From Acidobacteriota bacterium (GTDB lineage Bacteria > Acidobacteriota > Terriglobia > Acidiferrales > UBA7541), in assembly GCA_021324935.1 (NCBI GenBank), contig JAJPIE010000049.1, positions 1 to 64,000 on the forward strand: DNA of 64,000 bases, given 5' to 3'. Below the pieces are notes generated by a model, which did no database searches, was not told where the DNA came from, and saw nothing but the letters and a program-made list of their open reading frames with translations. Both the position numbers and the translations under genes were made by a program. Below, piece after piece: positions 9,955-20,242 of the stretch (its first letter is position 1; every line of letters begins with the position of its first letter).

Positions 9955-11070
9955 TCAGATTGCTTTTTCCGCCGCTCGCGCCACTTTCCGCGTCAAACTC
10001 GAAATTGCCAATTCCGAAACTTCTTCGAGCGGCAAAATCTTCGTCCCGGCTATCCTGGGCAGCCCCGCCGCCCTTGCCAGAAAAGGATAGATCGTGATCG
10101 CTCGAAAGGTCACGGCATGCCGCACCGGTTTCAATGCCTGCCATTCGCTCCCGCACTTTCCTCCGCGGAAGATCGATGTCTGGGCGAACTTCCTCAGTTC
10201 CACTTTCGCCGCTTCTCGCCGCACCGGAATCGTCGGAAAGTGCCACATGCGGGAAACCAGCGTCGGGACATCAGCGGCTTCCCCCGCGCCGGCCTGCTCC
10301 CGCTTTTGAGGCGGAGGCAGCAGCAACGTCTTTCCGCGGGCGTCCACCAGCACCAGTGCCGCCAGCGCAATCTCCACCCTTTCACGCTTCACGCGCTTGG
10401 CGGGAATCTCTTCCGTCAGTCCCTTCTTTCGGGCCTCGCAGAAACCGGTCAACGGGCAGATCAGGCATTGCGGCGAACGCGGCGTGCAAAGCGTCGCGCC
10501 CAACTCCATCATCGCCTCGTTCCAATCCCCCGGGGCTTCCTCGTCCAGCAAGGTGTCTGCCGTTTTCTGCAGCTCCAGCCATCTCCCATTCGCCCGCAAA
10601 TCCCCTCGCACCGCGCCCAATCTCGCCAGCACGCGCGCCACGTTCCCATCGAGCACCGCCATTTTTGCCTGATAGGCGATGCTCAGAATCGCCGCCGCCG
10701 TGTATGCGCCGATCCCCGGCAACGCCAGCGCTTGCCCTGGGGCGCGCGGGAATTCACCGCCATGCCGCTCCACAATCTGCCGCGCCGCATTTTGCAGATT
10801 TCGCGCCCTCGAATAGTAGCCAAGCCCAGACCAGAGCCGCAGCACTTCGTCTTCAGGTGCCTCGGCCAATTCCTTTACCGTGGGAAATCGCTCCAGGAAT
10901 CGTTCGTAGTAGGGAATCACCGCGGCCACCCGCGTTTGCTGTAGCATGATTTCGGAAAGCCAGACGCGATAGGGATCGCGTGTGCGCCGCCACGGCAGAT
11001 CGCGTTGGGACTCCCGAAACCACGCCAATAAACTCTTTTGGAATCGCGCCAGCGCCGGACCGGTCAGCAT
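9955..11070 (-). CDS. mutY: A/G-specific adenine glycosylase
   Basis: DLPWRRTRDPYRVWLSEIMLQQTRV, LPGIGAYTAAAI, 4Fe-4S CPLTGFC region, C-terminal NUDIX-like domain. Confidence 0.95.
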   Translation of the reverse strand: MLTGPALARFQKSLLAWFRESQRDLPWRRTRDPYRVWLSEIMLQQTRVAAVIPYYERFLERFPTVKELAEAPEDEVLRLWSGLGYYSRARNLQNAARQIVERHGGEFPRAPGQALALPGIGAYTAAAILSIAYQAKMAVLDGNVARVLARLGAVRGDLRANGRWLELQKTADTLLDEEAPGDWNEAMMELGATLCTPRSPQCLICPLTGFCEARKKGLTEEIPAKRVKRERVEIALAALVLVDARGKTLLLPPPQKREQAGAGEAADVPTLVSRMWHFPTIPVRREAAKVELRKFAQTSIFRGGKCGSEWQALKPVRHAVTFRAITIYPFLARAAGLPRIAGTKILPLEEVSELAISSLTRKVARAAEKAI

Positions 11071-11120
11071 GCCGTCCAGTTTCGCACAACTCGCGCCGCA
11101 CCTTCCTGGCATTGGGTTCT

Positions 11121-11196
11121 TGTGGCGCAGGCTTCAGCCTGTCCGGCCGGGCCACAAGCACAAAGCAAGCGCAGGCAAGAGCGCCCGCGCCGTCAG
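11121..11196. repeat. Degenerate copy of the CACAGGCTTCAGCCTGTG REP-like element
   Basis: tgtggcgcaggcttcagcctgtccggccgggccaca...gcgcaggcaagagcgcccgcgcc. Confidence 0.65.
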
Positions 11197-11211
11197 AGGT
11201 TCGTGGAGTTC

Positions 11212-12555
11212 TTACCCCGTCAAATCACTGGCAAACACAATGTAGGACGTATTCCACAACTCCGCGGGAATCGACCCGCGCGGCTGCGAAGTCACGATAA
11301 TCTTGAACGACTCCGGATCCGCCGCCAGCTCGCGCAAAAGTTCCGGCTGCGAATTCGGCCCAACCGGTTGCACCAGGGCCAGGTGCCGCAGAATCGCAAA
11401 AATATTTTCCGAAGCCGGCCCCAGCGGCGTGGCCGCGTTCACGCTGCGGAATTCCATCAACGCGCCGCGTTCGTGAAAATTCCATGCCAGTGCCGCGCAA
11501 AACGTCACCGCCCGCTCGAAGCGCTCGCGTTCCTTCGAAGCGGGCGCGCTTCCCGCCGCCGGACTTTGCGGGTCGAAAACCAGCAACACGCGGCAATCGT
11601 CTTCCCGCGCAAATTCCCTCACCATCAATTCGCCGTAACGCGCGGAAGCTTTCCAGTGCACGTGCCGCGCGCTATCGTTGGGCAGATAGCCGCGCAGCGC
11701 ATACAAATCCTGACCCCGGCCCTTCGCGTAGCTTTCCATCGCCCCCTGCAACCCAGGCAGCACTTCCAAAAATTCCGATGACGCCGCCACCGCCGGATAG
11801 ACCAGCGCCTCCGTCGCCAGGTCCAGCCGCCGCGCTTTTTGCAGGAATCCGAACGGAAACCGCGTGACGATGCGAAACGCTTCCTGCCGGTAAAGCCCGC
11901 GTTGCGGAAAAAGCAGGGGCACGCTTTGCTTCACCGTCTGCTGCCGCGGTAAATACGGAAAATAAACCGGCGTCTCCAGCAGCGCCACCGCCGCTTGTCC
12001 TTTTTTTTGCTTCGCCGCTTCCACCCGCAGCGAAAACGAAGGCAAGCTCAACTTTTCGTTCTCGAGTTCTACCGCCGCCCGCACCGTTTGCCCCGCGAAA
12101 ATGTGCTCCGGCAAATCGAGTTTCAGCTCCACGCCCGCGAGCGTGATGGAAGATAAAATTCCGGACATGAGGATCGACGCGATCAGGCTGGCCAGGATCA
12201 GAAACAGCAGATTGTTGCCGGTATTGATCGCCGCCAGCGCCACCAGAACGATGCCGAGGATATAGATCCATCCCTCGCGCGTCACGCGGTACTCCATGCG
12301 GTAGCCGATCCAGCGCAGCGGCGTGCGCTTCGCCAGCGTTGGCACCAGCGTCACCGCCACCCATCCGGCCACCACCAGCGCCGTCAATGCCGAGGCACTT
12401 GCCAGAAACAGATTGCCCAGTTGCGCCGCGGCTCCCGAATACAAAGCCAGAACCAGCGCAATGCTCAGCGCCGCCATGGATAGGAAAAACGCGCGTACCC
12501 CCGGCCGGTCCGACTTGGCCCACAAAAATTGGAGAGTCGAAGTGATGGTTGCCAT
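11212..12555 (-). CDS. DUF58 domain-containing protein
   Basis: GRGQDLYALRGYLPNDSARHVHWKASARYGELMVREFAREDD is the DUF58 signature; adjacent to MoxR ATPase. Confidence 0.9.
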   Translation of the reverse strand: MATITSTLQFLWAKSDRPGVRAFFLSMAALSIALVLALYSGAAAQLGNLFLASASALTALVVAGWVAVTLVPTLAKRTPLRWIGYRMEYRVTREGWIYILGIVLVALAAINTGNNLLFLILASLIASILMSGILSSITLAGVELKLDLPEHIFAGQTVRAAVELENEKLSLPSFSLRVEAAKQKKGQAAVALLETPVYFPYLPRQQTVKQSVPLLFPQRGLYRQEAFRIVTRFPFGFLQKARRLDLATEALVYPAVAASSEFLEVLPGLQGAMESYAKGRGQDLYALRGYLPNDSARHVHWKASARYGELMVREFAREDDCRVLLVFDPQSPAAGSAPASKERERFERAVTFCAALAWNFHERGALMEFRSVNAATPLGPASENIFAILRHLALVQPVGPNSQPELLRELAADPESFKIIVTSQPRGSIPAELWNTSYIVFASDLTG

Positions 12556-12663
12556 GGCGCGGGAAAGTTCTAAGCTGTTCGTTCCTGGCGCTCGTTAAGT
12601 TCCAGAGCGCAATCCAGTGTTTTCAAGTCCGAAAAAAACCTAAAACTTAAAAGTTCTTCCCCC

Positions 12664-13611
12664 TCACACCGGCACGCGCACCGAATCCACAATCTCCCGG
12701 AGCACGTTTTCCGTCGTTTCCGATTTCTTCTGCAGCGAAGCGTGCCGCGCGCTGGCCACCACGCGATGTGAAAACACCGCCACCGCCAATTGCTTGAAAT
12801 CGTCGGGCAGGCAGAAATCGCGCCCTTCGAGATACGCACGCGCCTGCGCCGCGCGTTGCAGCATCAGCGTTCCGCGCGGGCTCACGCCCAGCGCCAGTTG
12901 ATCCGATTTTCGCGTCCGGTTTACGATCTCCAGCGCGTAATCGTGCAAGCTCGAATCCACCCGCACGCGCGTCACCGTCTGCTGCATCGCCAGCACATCG
13001 GACACGTCCGCGACAGGTTCCAGCGACTCAACCGGGTCGGCGATCGACCGGCTGCGCAGAATCTCCTTTTCCGTTTCATGCGATGGATATCCCATCTTGA
13101 TGCGCATCAGAAAACGGTCGAGCTGCGATTCCGGCAAGGGATAGGTGCCATGGTGCTCCACGGGATTTTGTGTCGCGATCACCAGGAAGGGCTGCGGCAG
13201 TGGCAATGTGCGCCCGTCCACCGTCACCTGCGCCTCGTTCATCGCTTCCAGCAGCGCCGATTGCGTGCGCGGCGTGGTGCGGTTGATCTCGTCCGCCAAA
13301 ACCACGTTGGCAAAGATCGGCCCCTGACGAAACTCGAATTCCCGGATCTCCGGGTTATAGACGCTCACGCCCAGCACATCGCTCGGCAACAGGTCCGAAG
13401 TAAATTGAATGCGCTGAAACGTGCAATGAAACGACTTCGCCAGCGCGTGGGCCAGCGTGGTTTTCCCGGTCCCCGGCACGTCCTCGATCAGCAGGTGGCC
13501 GCGCGCCAGCAGCGTAACCAGCGCCAGCTGGATCACGTCTTCTTTCCCATAGATCGCCCGCGCGATCGATCGCTGCAGTTGAGAAACCACATGAGTTGTG
13601 ACCATCGGCAT
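12664..13611 (-). CDS. MoxR family AAA+ ATPase
   Basis: GHLLIEDVPGTGKTTLAHALA Walker A, VVLADEINRTTPRTQSALLEAMNE Walker B, ATQNPVEHHGTYPLPESQLDRFLMR. Confidence 0.95.
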   Translation of the reverse strand: MPMVTTHVVSQLQRSIARAIYGKEDVIQLALVTLLARGHLLIEDVPGTGKTTLAHALAKSFHCTFQRIQFTSDLLPSDVLGVSVYNPEIREFEFRQGPIFANVVLADEINRTTPRTQSALLEAMNEAQVTVDGRTLPLPQPFLVIATQNPVEHHGTYPLPESQLDRFLMRIKMGYPSHETEKEILRSRSIADPVESLEPVADVSDVLAMQQTVTRVRVDSSLHDYALEIVNRTRKSDQLALGVSPRGTLMLQRAAQARAYLEGRDFCLPDDFKQLAVAVFSHRVVASARHASLQKKSETTENVLREIVDSVRVPV

Positions 13612-13714
13612 CGGTTGAAAACCCCGGGTCTTCCTGTTTTAATAGATGAGCGGCGTTGCCACTGAGTTTCACGCGGCAGCGGCGTTCCTCTGCAAAGGGT
13701 CACCCGTTCCGGAC

Positions 13715-13790
13715 GGGCGATTAGCTCAGCGGTTAGAGCGCTCGCCTCACACGCGAGAGGTCAAAGGTTCAAATCCTTTATCGCCCACCA
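13715..13790 (+). tRNA. tRNA-Val (anticodon CAC), CCA encoded
   Basis: Acceptor GGGCGAT/ATCGCCC, D-arm TAGCTCAGCGGTTAGAGCG, anticodon stem CTCGC-CTCACAC-GCGAG, T-arm GGTTCAAATCC, 3' ACCA. Confidence 0.95.
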
Positions 13791-13894
13791 TTCTTTCCAG
13801 TTTAGCGGGAATTAACGCAGGCAAATGTTTTTCGTGCGCCGGGTTTCCAAATCCGAGTATCGGACCCATTAGCGGCAGCTTCGCTCTTGTGCCT

Positions 13895-14200
13895 TCACCT
13901 GTCATCGAGTATCGCCGGCACGTCTCGTGCGGCCAAATGGACGTCGACAATTTGTACTCGCCTGTCCTCGTCGCGAATGCGATAGACGATCAGATACGAG
14001 CCCACCGGCTAGAACAAAACTGGCTTATCAGTGAGATCGCTTCGCGAATGACCCGATCGGGGCCACGCCACAAGGTGCTCGAATGCCGAAAAGAATTCTT
14101 CGACCACGCGATTGGCTGCGGCAGGGCTATCGGCGGAGACGAACTCCTGAATGTTCAGCAAATCCTCCACAGCCTCGGGAGACACTTCATACAGGTCCAT
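13895..14200 (-). pseudogene. RelE/ParE family toxin interrupted by in-frame TAG
   Basis: Frame reads MDLYEVSPEAVEDLLNIQEFV...SDLTDKPVLF*PVGSYLIVYRIRDEDRRVQIVDVHLAARDVPAILDDR; amber codon at 14009-14011 where the family usually has Trp (F-W-P-V-G). Confidence 0.75.
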
Positions 14201-14219
14201 ATCCGGTTTCCTGCATAAG

Positions 14220-14468
14220 CTATCTGCGACGTGCCGCGCGAAGCCGCGATCTCGCATCCTCCGGGGCTATACTTTTTCCCTCGTTAAGCTGCTTCAAGCC
14301 TCGATCGATCTTCTGCCGGATACCGTCCAATCGCCGTTGTTTCGCTGCCTCCTGAACCTCCAGCAGGCGCAGGGCCTCGCGAATGACTTCAGAGGCGGAC
14401 GCATAGCGCCCGCTGCGCACCCGCTCGTCCACCCAATGTTCCAGTTCTGGCGTAAGCGATACGTTCAT
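14220..14468 (-). CDS. ParD-like (ribbon-helix-helix) antitoxin
   Basis: MNVSLTPELEHWVDERVRSGRYASASEVIREALRLLE; directly upstream of the toxin frame. Confidence 0.85.
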   Translation of the reverse strand: MNVSLTPELEHWVDERVRSGRYASASEVIREALRLLEVQEAAKQRRLDGIRQKIDRGLKQLNEGKSIAPEDARSRLRAARRR

Positions 14469-14650
14469 GGCACGTAGCCCCTTTTCATGGATATCCAAGA
14501 TTAGCATATTTTGTTATTTTGCCTCTGGTTGATCAGGTGCATGGCCGCCTTCCTCATCAGCGCACCTGCCAATCTCCAACCGTGAGCGAGCAGGCAAGCG
14601 GAGTGTGAAGGCGTCACAGCGTCTCCCTGGATTCGCCTTATAGTAGTTGG

Positions 14651-15127
14651 ATGCAAACCACACTTCGATCCATCGAATTTCTTACACTCAGCCTTTGGCT
14701 GGGCGGAGATGCATTTCTCAGCTTCGTTGTCGCTCCCGGCGCTTTTTCCATCCTTGGCAATCGCGACGCCGCTGGGATGGTAGTGGGCTATTCGCTGGGG
14801 CGCTTGCATTACGCCGGAATTTTCCTGGGGTTGTTCTTTCTGATTGCCCGGCTGGCGCGCACGCGCGATTTTGGCAGCTTCACCAGTGCCGCGGCGCTGT
14901 GCGTGGTGCTGATGGTCCTCCTCACCGCTGCTTCGCAATTCACCGTCAGTAACCGCATGGAAGCGTTAAAAAAGCAAATGGTGTCCGTGCAAAACACGCC
15001 GGAAAACGATCCTCGCCGTGTGGAGTTCAACCGCCTCCATCACCTCTCCGTGCGTTACGAAGGCGCGGTCCTGCTTCTTGGCCTTGCCGGGATGTTTCTT
15101 CTCGTGCGTGAATCTGTAAAACCGTAA
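14651..15127 (+). CDS. DUF4149-like small membrane protein
   Basis: Four predicted TM segments; LGGDAFLSFVVAPGAFSIL, SVRYEGAVLLLGL. Confidence 0.6.
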   Translation: MQTTLRSIEFLTLSLWLGGDAFLSFVVAPGAFSILGNRDAAGMVVGYSLGRLHYAGIFLGLFFLIARLARTRDFGSFTSAAALCVVLMVLLTAASQFTVSNRMEALKKQMVSVQNTPENDPRRVEFNRLHHLSVRYEGAVLLLGLAGMFLLVRESVKP

Positions 15128-15180
15128 GCCACTATTTCGCGGCTGCCCGCGACACGGCCTTGGCCGGTTAGGTCCGTGCC

Positions 15181-16626
15181 TCAACCCTGGGCCGCGTACC
15201 CCAGCCGGACCGCTCCCCATCGCCTCCGGTTCACCGCCAACGGCACGGAAAGATCGTGCAAGATCTCTCCCGTGTCCCGCCGGTAAGTTTGCAGCAGCAG
15301 CGGCCGGTCATGCGAGGCGCTGCGCAGCCCCACGCGATCGTTGAAGATCCTCTTGCTCCGGCTTTGTGACAGATCGACCTGGTAATTGCCTGTCGGTTCC
15401 TTGCTGTACCGAAGATTGTGCGTCGGGCGATAGCCCTCCACGTTCACGCCGATGGCATAGGAGACCAACGGATGCGCGGAGAGAAATTCCTCCAGCAGCG
15501 GCTGCAGTGCGCGGTCGGTGAACCCGCCGTACTCGGTGTGGTACTTCTTCGGGTTGCTTCCGGCAATTTCCTGATAGCGGTTGGAGAAAAGCCCTGCTTC
15601 CGTCAGTTCGTGCTTGAGGATCGCGCTCTCCAGCACCGCGGACGACCGCGCGCTGAGTTCCAGCGCATCCCGATACAGCGTCTCGTGAACGCAGCGCACT
15701 CCCGCAAGGATCATTTTTTCAAACGATTCTTCGCTCTTCGCGTCAATTTCTTCGGCCGTCCGGCGGAGCTCTTCTCCCAGCCGGCTGGTCTTCGCGGCGC
15801 TTTGTTCCGCGTGCTTCGCAATCTTCACCGCCGCCTGCGCGCTGAAATTGGCATTCGAGCGGATGTTTCCGATCCGCTGATGCATGACGATGGCAGCTTC
15901 CAGCACGGTGTTCAATTCGTCGCCCACCTGCTTCACGGACTCCGCCGAGCGCTTTACCCTTTCGCCCATCGCCCCGATGGATTTCGATGAACGCTCCGCC
16001 TCACTGCGCACGCTCGCCACGGTTCCCGCGATTTTCCGCGCTGCCTCGCTGCTGGAGTTGGAAAGCTGGCGCACTTCGGAAGCCACCACCGCAAATCCCT
16101 TGCCCACATCTCCGGCGCGCGCCGCTTCGATGGAAGCGTTCAACGCCAGCACGCGCGTTTGCGAGGCGATCTGCCCAATCGCCGTCGCCGCCGTTTCAAT
16201 CGCCTGGATCGCGGAGTTTAATGTGCGGATCGTAGCCTCTGCATGCCCGGCCTGCCGCGCCGCATCGGCCATCTGCTCCGCGATCCCTGCCAGGGACTTT
16301 TGTCCCTGTAAAGCATCGTCTCGCAGCGTATCGGCCGCGCTTGCGGTGTCCTCCGCCTCTTCCAGGGTCAATCGTGCCGCGTCGCGGATCTCCCCGGCCT
16401 GCTGAGATACTCCCGTGTTTGCTTGGACTATCTCTTCTGAACTCACCGCCAGCCCGGTTATGGTATGGCTGCAACTGGCGATGGCGACGGCGGAGTGTTG
16501 TACCGAATCGCGTAGGGTCTCCGATGCGGTTCCCATTTCGGGCGTCGGTATCTGCGTCGCTGCTTCGATTGGGCTGGCCGTGGGAGCCTTGCCTCTCTCC
16601 TTGCCGAGCCAGGCAGGTCCTCGCAA
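15181..16626 (-). CDS. Soluble methyl-accepting chemotaxis protein with C-terminal sensor-like domain
   Basis: Hairpin-tip motif [40 protein letters not shown]; no TM segment seen; C-terminal ~170 aa [33 protein letters not shown]. Confidence 0.85.
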   Translation of the reverse strand: MRGPAWLGKERGKAPTASPIEAATQIPTPEMGTASETLRDSVQHSAVAIASCSHTITGLAVSSEEIVQANTGVSQQAGEIRDAARLTLEEAEDTASAADTLRDDALQGQKSLAGIAEQMADAARQAGHAEATIRTLNSAIQAIETAATAIGQIASQTRVLALNASIEAARAGDVGKGFAVVASEVRQLSNSSSEAARKIAGTVASVRSEAERSSKSIGAMGERVKRSAESVKQVGDELNTVLEAAIVMHQRIGNIRSNANFSAQAAVKIAKHAEQSAAKTSRLGEELRRTAEEIDAKSEESFEKMILAGVRCVHETLYRDALELSARSSAVLESAILKHELTEAGLFSNRYQEIAGSNPKKYHTEYGGFTDRALQPLLEEFLSAHPLVSYAIGVNVEGYRPTHNLRYSKEPTGNYQVDLSQSRSKRIFNDRVGLRSASHDRPLLLQTYRRDTGEILHDLSVPLAVNRRRWGAVRLGYAAQG

Positions 16627-16738
16627 ATCACAGCACGTCGCATGCCGAGAGCTTTTTCTCGGATTAGAGAATCTTGACGTAGCCCCGTCAAATCACTCAC
16701 TTTGAGTGTCCTGCTTCGCAATTGCAATTGATTCCTCT

Positions 16739-17479
16739 TTATCTGTCTCTGCGGCGCGTTTTGCGCTTCGAGGCGCTGCCCATTCTCTTCTTCCGGACCG
16801 GCTTTGGCCGGATTTTGTTCGTAACCTTGTACCCCGCGCGCTCAAACGCTCGCCACATGTACCAGCTCGCAACAGTCCGGTACGGCCGCCAGCGTTCCCC
16901 AAATTTCAGCAATTCGTTGGGCTTCGGCATGTGCTTTTTCCCGTAGGCGACCGACCAGCCTTTCTTCACGCCCAGGTCGTGGATCGGCAGCACGTCTGGC
17001 CGCCCCAGCCGGAAAATCAGGAACATCTCCACGGTCCACGCGCCGATGCCGCGCACGGAAACCAGCCGCTCGATCAACTCTTCATCGGCTAGCCGCAAGG
17101 CTTCGTCGTGAGTCGGCACAATCCCCGCTATCGCTTTCTTGGCCAGGTCCTTCATCGCTAGAACCTTTGCTCCCGAAAGTCCTGCCTTGCGCAATTTCGG
17201 CGCGGGAATCTTCAGCATTTTCTCCGGAGAAGGTGGCCGGCCGCTCTCGCCCAAAGCCTTGATACGCCCGTAGATCGTTGCGGCGGCTTTGCCGGAGATA
17301 GATTGATACACAATTGCTTCAACCAGCACCTCGTAAGGCGATTGCCCCATATCCGCGTCAATTGCAAACGCTTTCGTCGTGGCAATCAGTTCCCGCAACA
17401 CCTCGTCGCGCTCGCTCAAATGCCGCAGCGCCTCCTGCAAATCAAACGCGAGTCTTTCTGGTGGAATATGGGTGGTCAT
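16739..17479 (-). CDS. DNA-3-methyladenine glycosylase II (AlkA family)
   Basis: IVYQSISGKAAATI, LVSVRGIGAWTVEMFLIFRLGRPDVLPIHDLG HhH-GPD motif. Confidence 0.9.
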   Translation of the reverse strand: MTTHIPPERLAFDLQEALRHLSERDEVLRELIATTKAFAIDADMGQSPYEVLVEAIVYQSISGKAAATIYGRIKALGESGRPPSPEKMLKIPAPKLRKAGLSGAKVLAMKDLAKKAIAGIVPTHDEALRLADEELIERLVSVRGIGAWTVEMFLIFRLGRPDVLPIHDLGVKKGWSVAYGKKHMPKPNELLKFGERWRPYRTVASWYMWRAFERAGYKVTNKIRPKPVRKKRMGSASKRKTRRRDR

Positions 17480-17589
17480 AGCCGGCGAAGAAACATAGCA
17501 CGCCGTCGGCGCGTTGGTAACCCGATTTGCGAAGCGCATCGCGTTGCAGACCAAAGTTGCGTCCCGGTATGTGCTAAAATTTAGAGTTT

Positions 17590-18657
17590 ATGCAGACAGG
17601 AATTATTGGACTACCGCAGGTCGGCAAGACCACACTCTTTCGAATTCTCACCAAGGCCCACGTGGATGCCAATGGCGCCCAGGCCGCGCACGTTGGCGTG
17701 GCCAAAGTGCCGGAGCCGCGCCTCCTCGAGCTTGCCAAGCTCTACAACCCTAAAAAAATCACCTACGCCACCGTGCAATACGTCGATCTTCCAGGCGTGC
17801 AAAAGGAACGCATGCGCGAAAGCCTTGCCACCCTTCGGGACGTCGACGCGATTGCCCACGTCATCCGCGTTTTCGACGATCCCAGCGTGCCGCATTCCGA
17901 AGGCAGCATCGATCCGCTGCGGGATGCCACCAATCTCGACCTCGAACTTATCCTCTCCGATCACGATCAGGTCTCCAAGCGCCTCGAACGCGTCGAGAAG
18001 GACCTGAAGAAAAAGAAAGACCCGCAGCTCGAGCATGAAAAAGCCGTCCTCGAGAAATGCAAAGCGCACCTCGAAGCCGAAAAGCCGCTGCGCGAACTCG
18101 AACTCACCCCCGAAGAGCGCAAACCCATCGGCGGATTCCTTTTTCTTTCACAGCGCCCGATGCTCTATGTGTTGAATCTCGGCGACGACGAAGCCGCCGA
18201 ACTTGACAAGGCCGTCGAGAAGCACAAACTCGCCGCGCTCGAGGGGCGTCCCAACACCGCGGTCGTCGCGGTCTGCGGGCGCCTTGAAGCGGAACTCGCT
18301 GAGATGGAGGAAAAGGAAGCGGCGGAACTCCTTGCTTCCTACGGTTTGCAAGAACCTGGCCTCAACCGCCTGATTCGAGCCACCTACGATCTGATGGGTC
18401 TTTTCCCATTCTTCACCGCCGGCGAACCCGAAGTGCGTGCCTGGACCATCCGCAAGGGGTCCACCGCGGTGAAAGCCGCCGGCGAGATTCACAGCGACAT
18501 CGAAAAAGGCTTCATTCGCGCGGAAGTGGTCCGCTGCCAGGATTTGCTGGCCGCCGGCAGCATCGCCGCCGCCAAAGAAAAAGCCCAGGTTCGTCTCGAG
18601 GGAAAAGATTACATCGTTCGGGAAGGCGATGTTATTCTCTTCCGCCACAGCGGCTGA
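17590..18657 (+). CDS. ychF: Redox-regulated ATPase YchF
   Basis: MQTGIIGLPQVGKTTLFRIL; C-terminal RAWTIRKGSTAVKAAGEIHSDIEKGFIRAEVV TGS domain. Confidence 0.95.
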   Translation: MQTGIIGLPQVGKTTLFRILTKAHVDANGAQAAHVGVAKVPEPRLLELAKLYNPKKITYATVQYVDLPGVQKERMRESLATLRDVDAIAHVIRVFDDPSVPHSEGSIDPLRDATNLDLELILSDHDQVSKRLERVEKDLKKKKDPQLEHEKAVLEKCKAHLEAEKPLRELELTPEERKPIGGFLFLSQRPMLYVLNLGDDEAAELDKAVEKHKLAALEGRPNTAVVAVCGRLEAELAEMEEKEAAELLASYGLQEPGLNRLIRATYDLMGLFPFFTAGEPEVRAWTIRKGSTAVKAAGEIHSDIEKGFIRAEVVRCQDLLAAGSIAAAKEKAQVRLEGKDYIVREGDVILFRHSG

Positions 18658-18706
18658 TCCAGTTTTCAGATGTTGGTTTTTAATTTTTGGTCTTCACATA
18701 CAGAGC

Positions 18707-18754
18707 GAGGCGCGCCAGTTGCGGGGCCTGCCTTCCGAGGTGGCGCGCTCTTTT
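18707..18754 (+). terminator. Probable intrinsic terminator of ychF
   Basis: GAG(G)CGCGCCA ... TGGCGCGCTC followed by TTTT. Confidence 0.5.
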
Positions 18755-18797
18755 CCTGTAACTTAAAACTAAAAACTTACAACTAACAGCTTTCTTC

Positions 18798-19538
18798 ATG
18801 ATCCACGATATTCCAGTTCGCATCGCGCTGGCCGCAATCCTCGGCCTCGTTGCCGCCGCTGGGAACCTCATCGGCGGATACTTCGTCGTCTATCGAGAAT
18901 GGCCCCGCCGCTTCCTGCAATATTTTCTGGCCCTCGGCGCCGGCTACATGCTCTCCGTCGCCCTGGTGGAAATCATCCCGGAATCCGTCCGCCTGGCCGG
19001 GCCGAATGCGCTGATCTGCGTCCTCGCGGGGTTCTTTCTCGTCCACCTGTTCGAGCACGCCATCGCCCCGCATTTTCATTTTGGCGAAGAGACTCACACC
19101 GAAGAGATGCACGGCCATGTTCACCGCACCATCCTGCTCGGCCTGGCCATTCACACTTTTTTCGACGGCGTGGCCATCGCCGCCGGCTTCCTCATCTCCA
19201 CCTGGCTGGGCCTCCTGATTTTCGTCGCCGTCTTCCTCCACAAACTCCCTGAGGGCTTCACCGTCGCCTCCGTTGTCATGGCCAGCGGCCGCGGCAAACG
19301 CAAAGCGGTTCGGGCCGCAGGACTCCTCGGAGCCGCCACGCTCGCCGGAATTATTCTCACCAGTCAGCTCCAGGCTCAGCTCAAGTACGCGCTACCCCTA
19401 TCGGGCGGCGTCACGCTCTATGTCGCCGCCACGGACTTGCTCCCGGAGGTCAACAAAGAGCCGCACTGGCGCATGGCCTTCCTGGTCTTTCTTGGCGTCG
19501 CTACTATGCTGATTCTAAAGTTGTTATACAATCTCTAA
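18798..19538 (+). CDS. ZIP family metal transporter
   Basis: Multi-TM; HTFFDGVAIAAGF and FLHKLPEGFTVASV motifs; His-rich loop. Confidence 0.88.
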   Translation: MIHDIPVRIALAAILGLVAAAGNLIGGYFVVYREWPRRFLQYFLALGAGYMLSVALVEIIPESVRLAGPNALICVLAGFFLVHLFEHAIAPHFHFGEETHTEEMHGHVHRTILLGLAIHTFFDGVAIAAGFLISTWLGLLIFVAVFLHKLPEGFTVASVVMASGRGKRKAVRAAGLLGAATLAGIILTSQLQAQLKYALPLSGGVTLYVAATDLLPEVNKEPHWRMAFLVFLGVATMLILKLLYNL

Positions 19539-19612
19539 TCCATCCGGGCCAGTCCCGCTACTTCTCCTTCCCGCAACTGCAACTTTTTGAGAACAAAAGT
19601 GTTTGGTAAAGT

Positions 19613-20221
19613 GTGGCGGCCATGGTCAGAACCGACGTCCAACTCATGTTGGATGTGAAAGCTGGCGACGGGACCTCCTTTGAGCTCTTGTTGCAGCGCT
19701 ATCGCACGCCACTGGTCAACTTCCTGTTTCGCATGGTGCGCAACCGCGAGCAGGCCGAAGACCTCGCGCAGGAAGTTTTCCTTCGCGTCTATCGCGCCCG
19801 GGAAGACTACGTTCCCAGCGCGAAGTTTACGACCTGGCTGTTCCGCATTGCCACCAATCTCGCCCTGAACTCCGTGCGGGACAACCGCTATCAGAAACTG
19901 GAAGTTTCCATCGACGCGCCGGTGACCGTGGACGCCGAAGATGGCGACGAGAGGCCGCTGGATGTTCCGGAGAAGCATCCGAATATCGAACAGCATCTCG
20001 TCGAAGACGCGCGGCGGAAAATGATCCGCCACGCCATTGACAAGCTGCCGGAAAAGCAGCGCGCCGCGGTGCTGCTGCACAAGTATGAAGAGCTGGATTA
20101 CGCGGAGATTGCCAAGATTCTCAACTGCTCGGAGAGCGCGTTAAAATCGCTCCTCTTCCGCGCATACGAGGCGCTGCGGGTGGAACTAGCCCCGCTTGTG
20201 GCGCAGCAGGCGAAACACTGA
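19613..20221 (+). CDS. ECF-type RNA polymerase sigma factor
   Basis: EDLAQEVFLRVYRAR region 2, LPEKQRAAVLLHKYEELDYAEIAKILNCSESALKSLLFRAYE region 4. Confidence 0.93.
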   Translation: MAAMVRTDVQLMLDVKAGDGTSFELLLQRYRTPLVNFLFRMVRNREQAEDLAQEVFLRVYRAREDYVPSAKFTTWLFRIATNLALNSVRDNRYQKLEVSIDAPVTVDAEDGDERPLDVPEKHPNIEQHLVEDARRKMIRHAIDKLPEKQRAAVLLHKYEELDYAEIAKILNCSESALKSLLFRAYEALRVELAPLVAQQAKH

Positions 20222-20242
20222 GGGCAGGGAAAGCAGGAAGTT

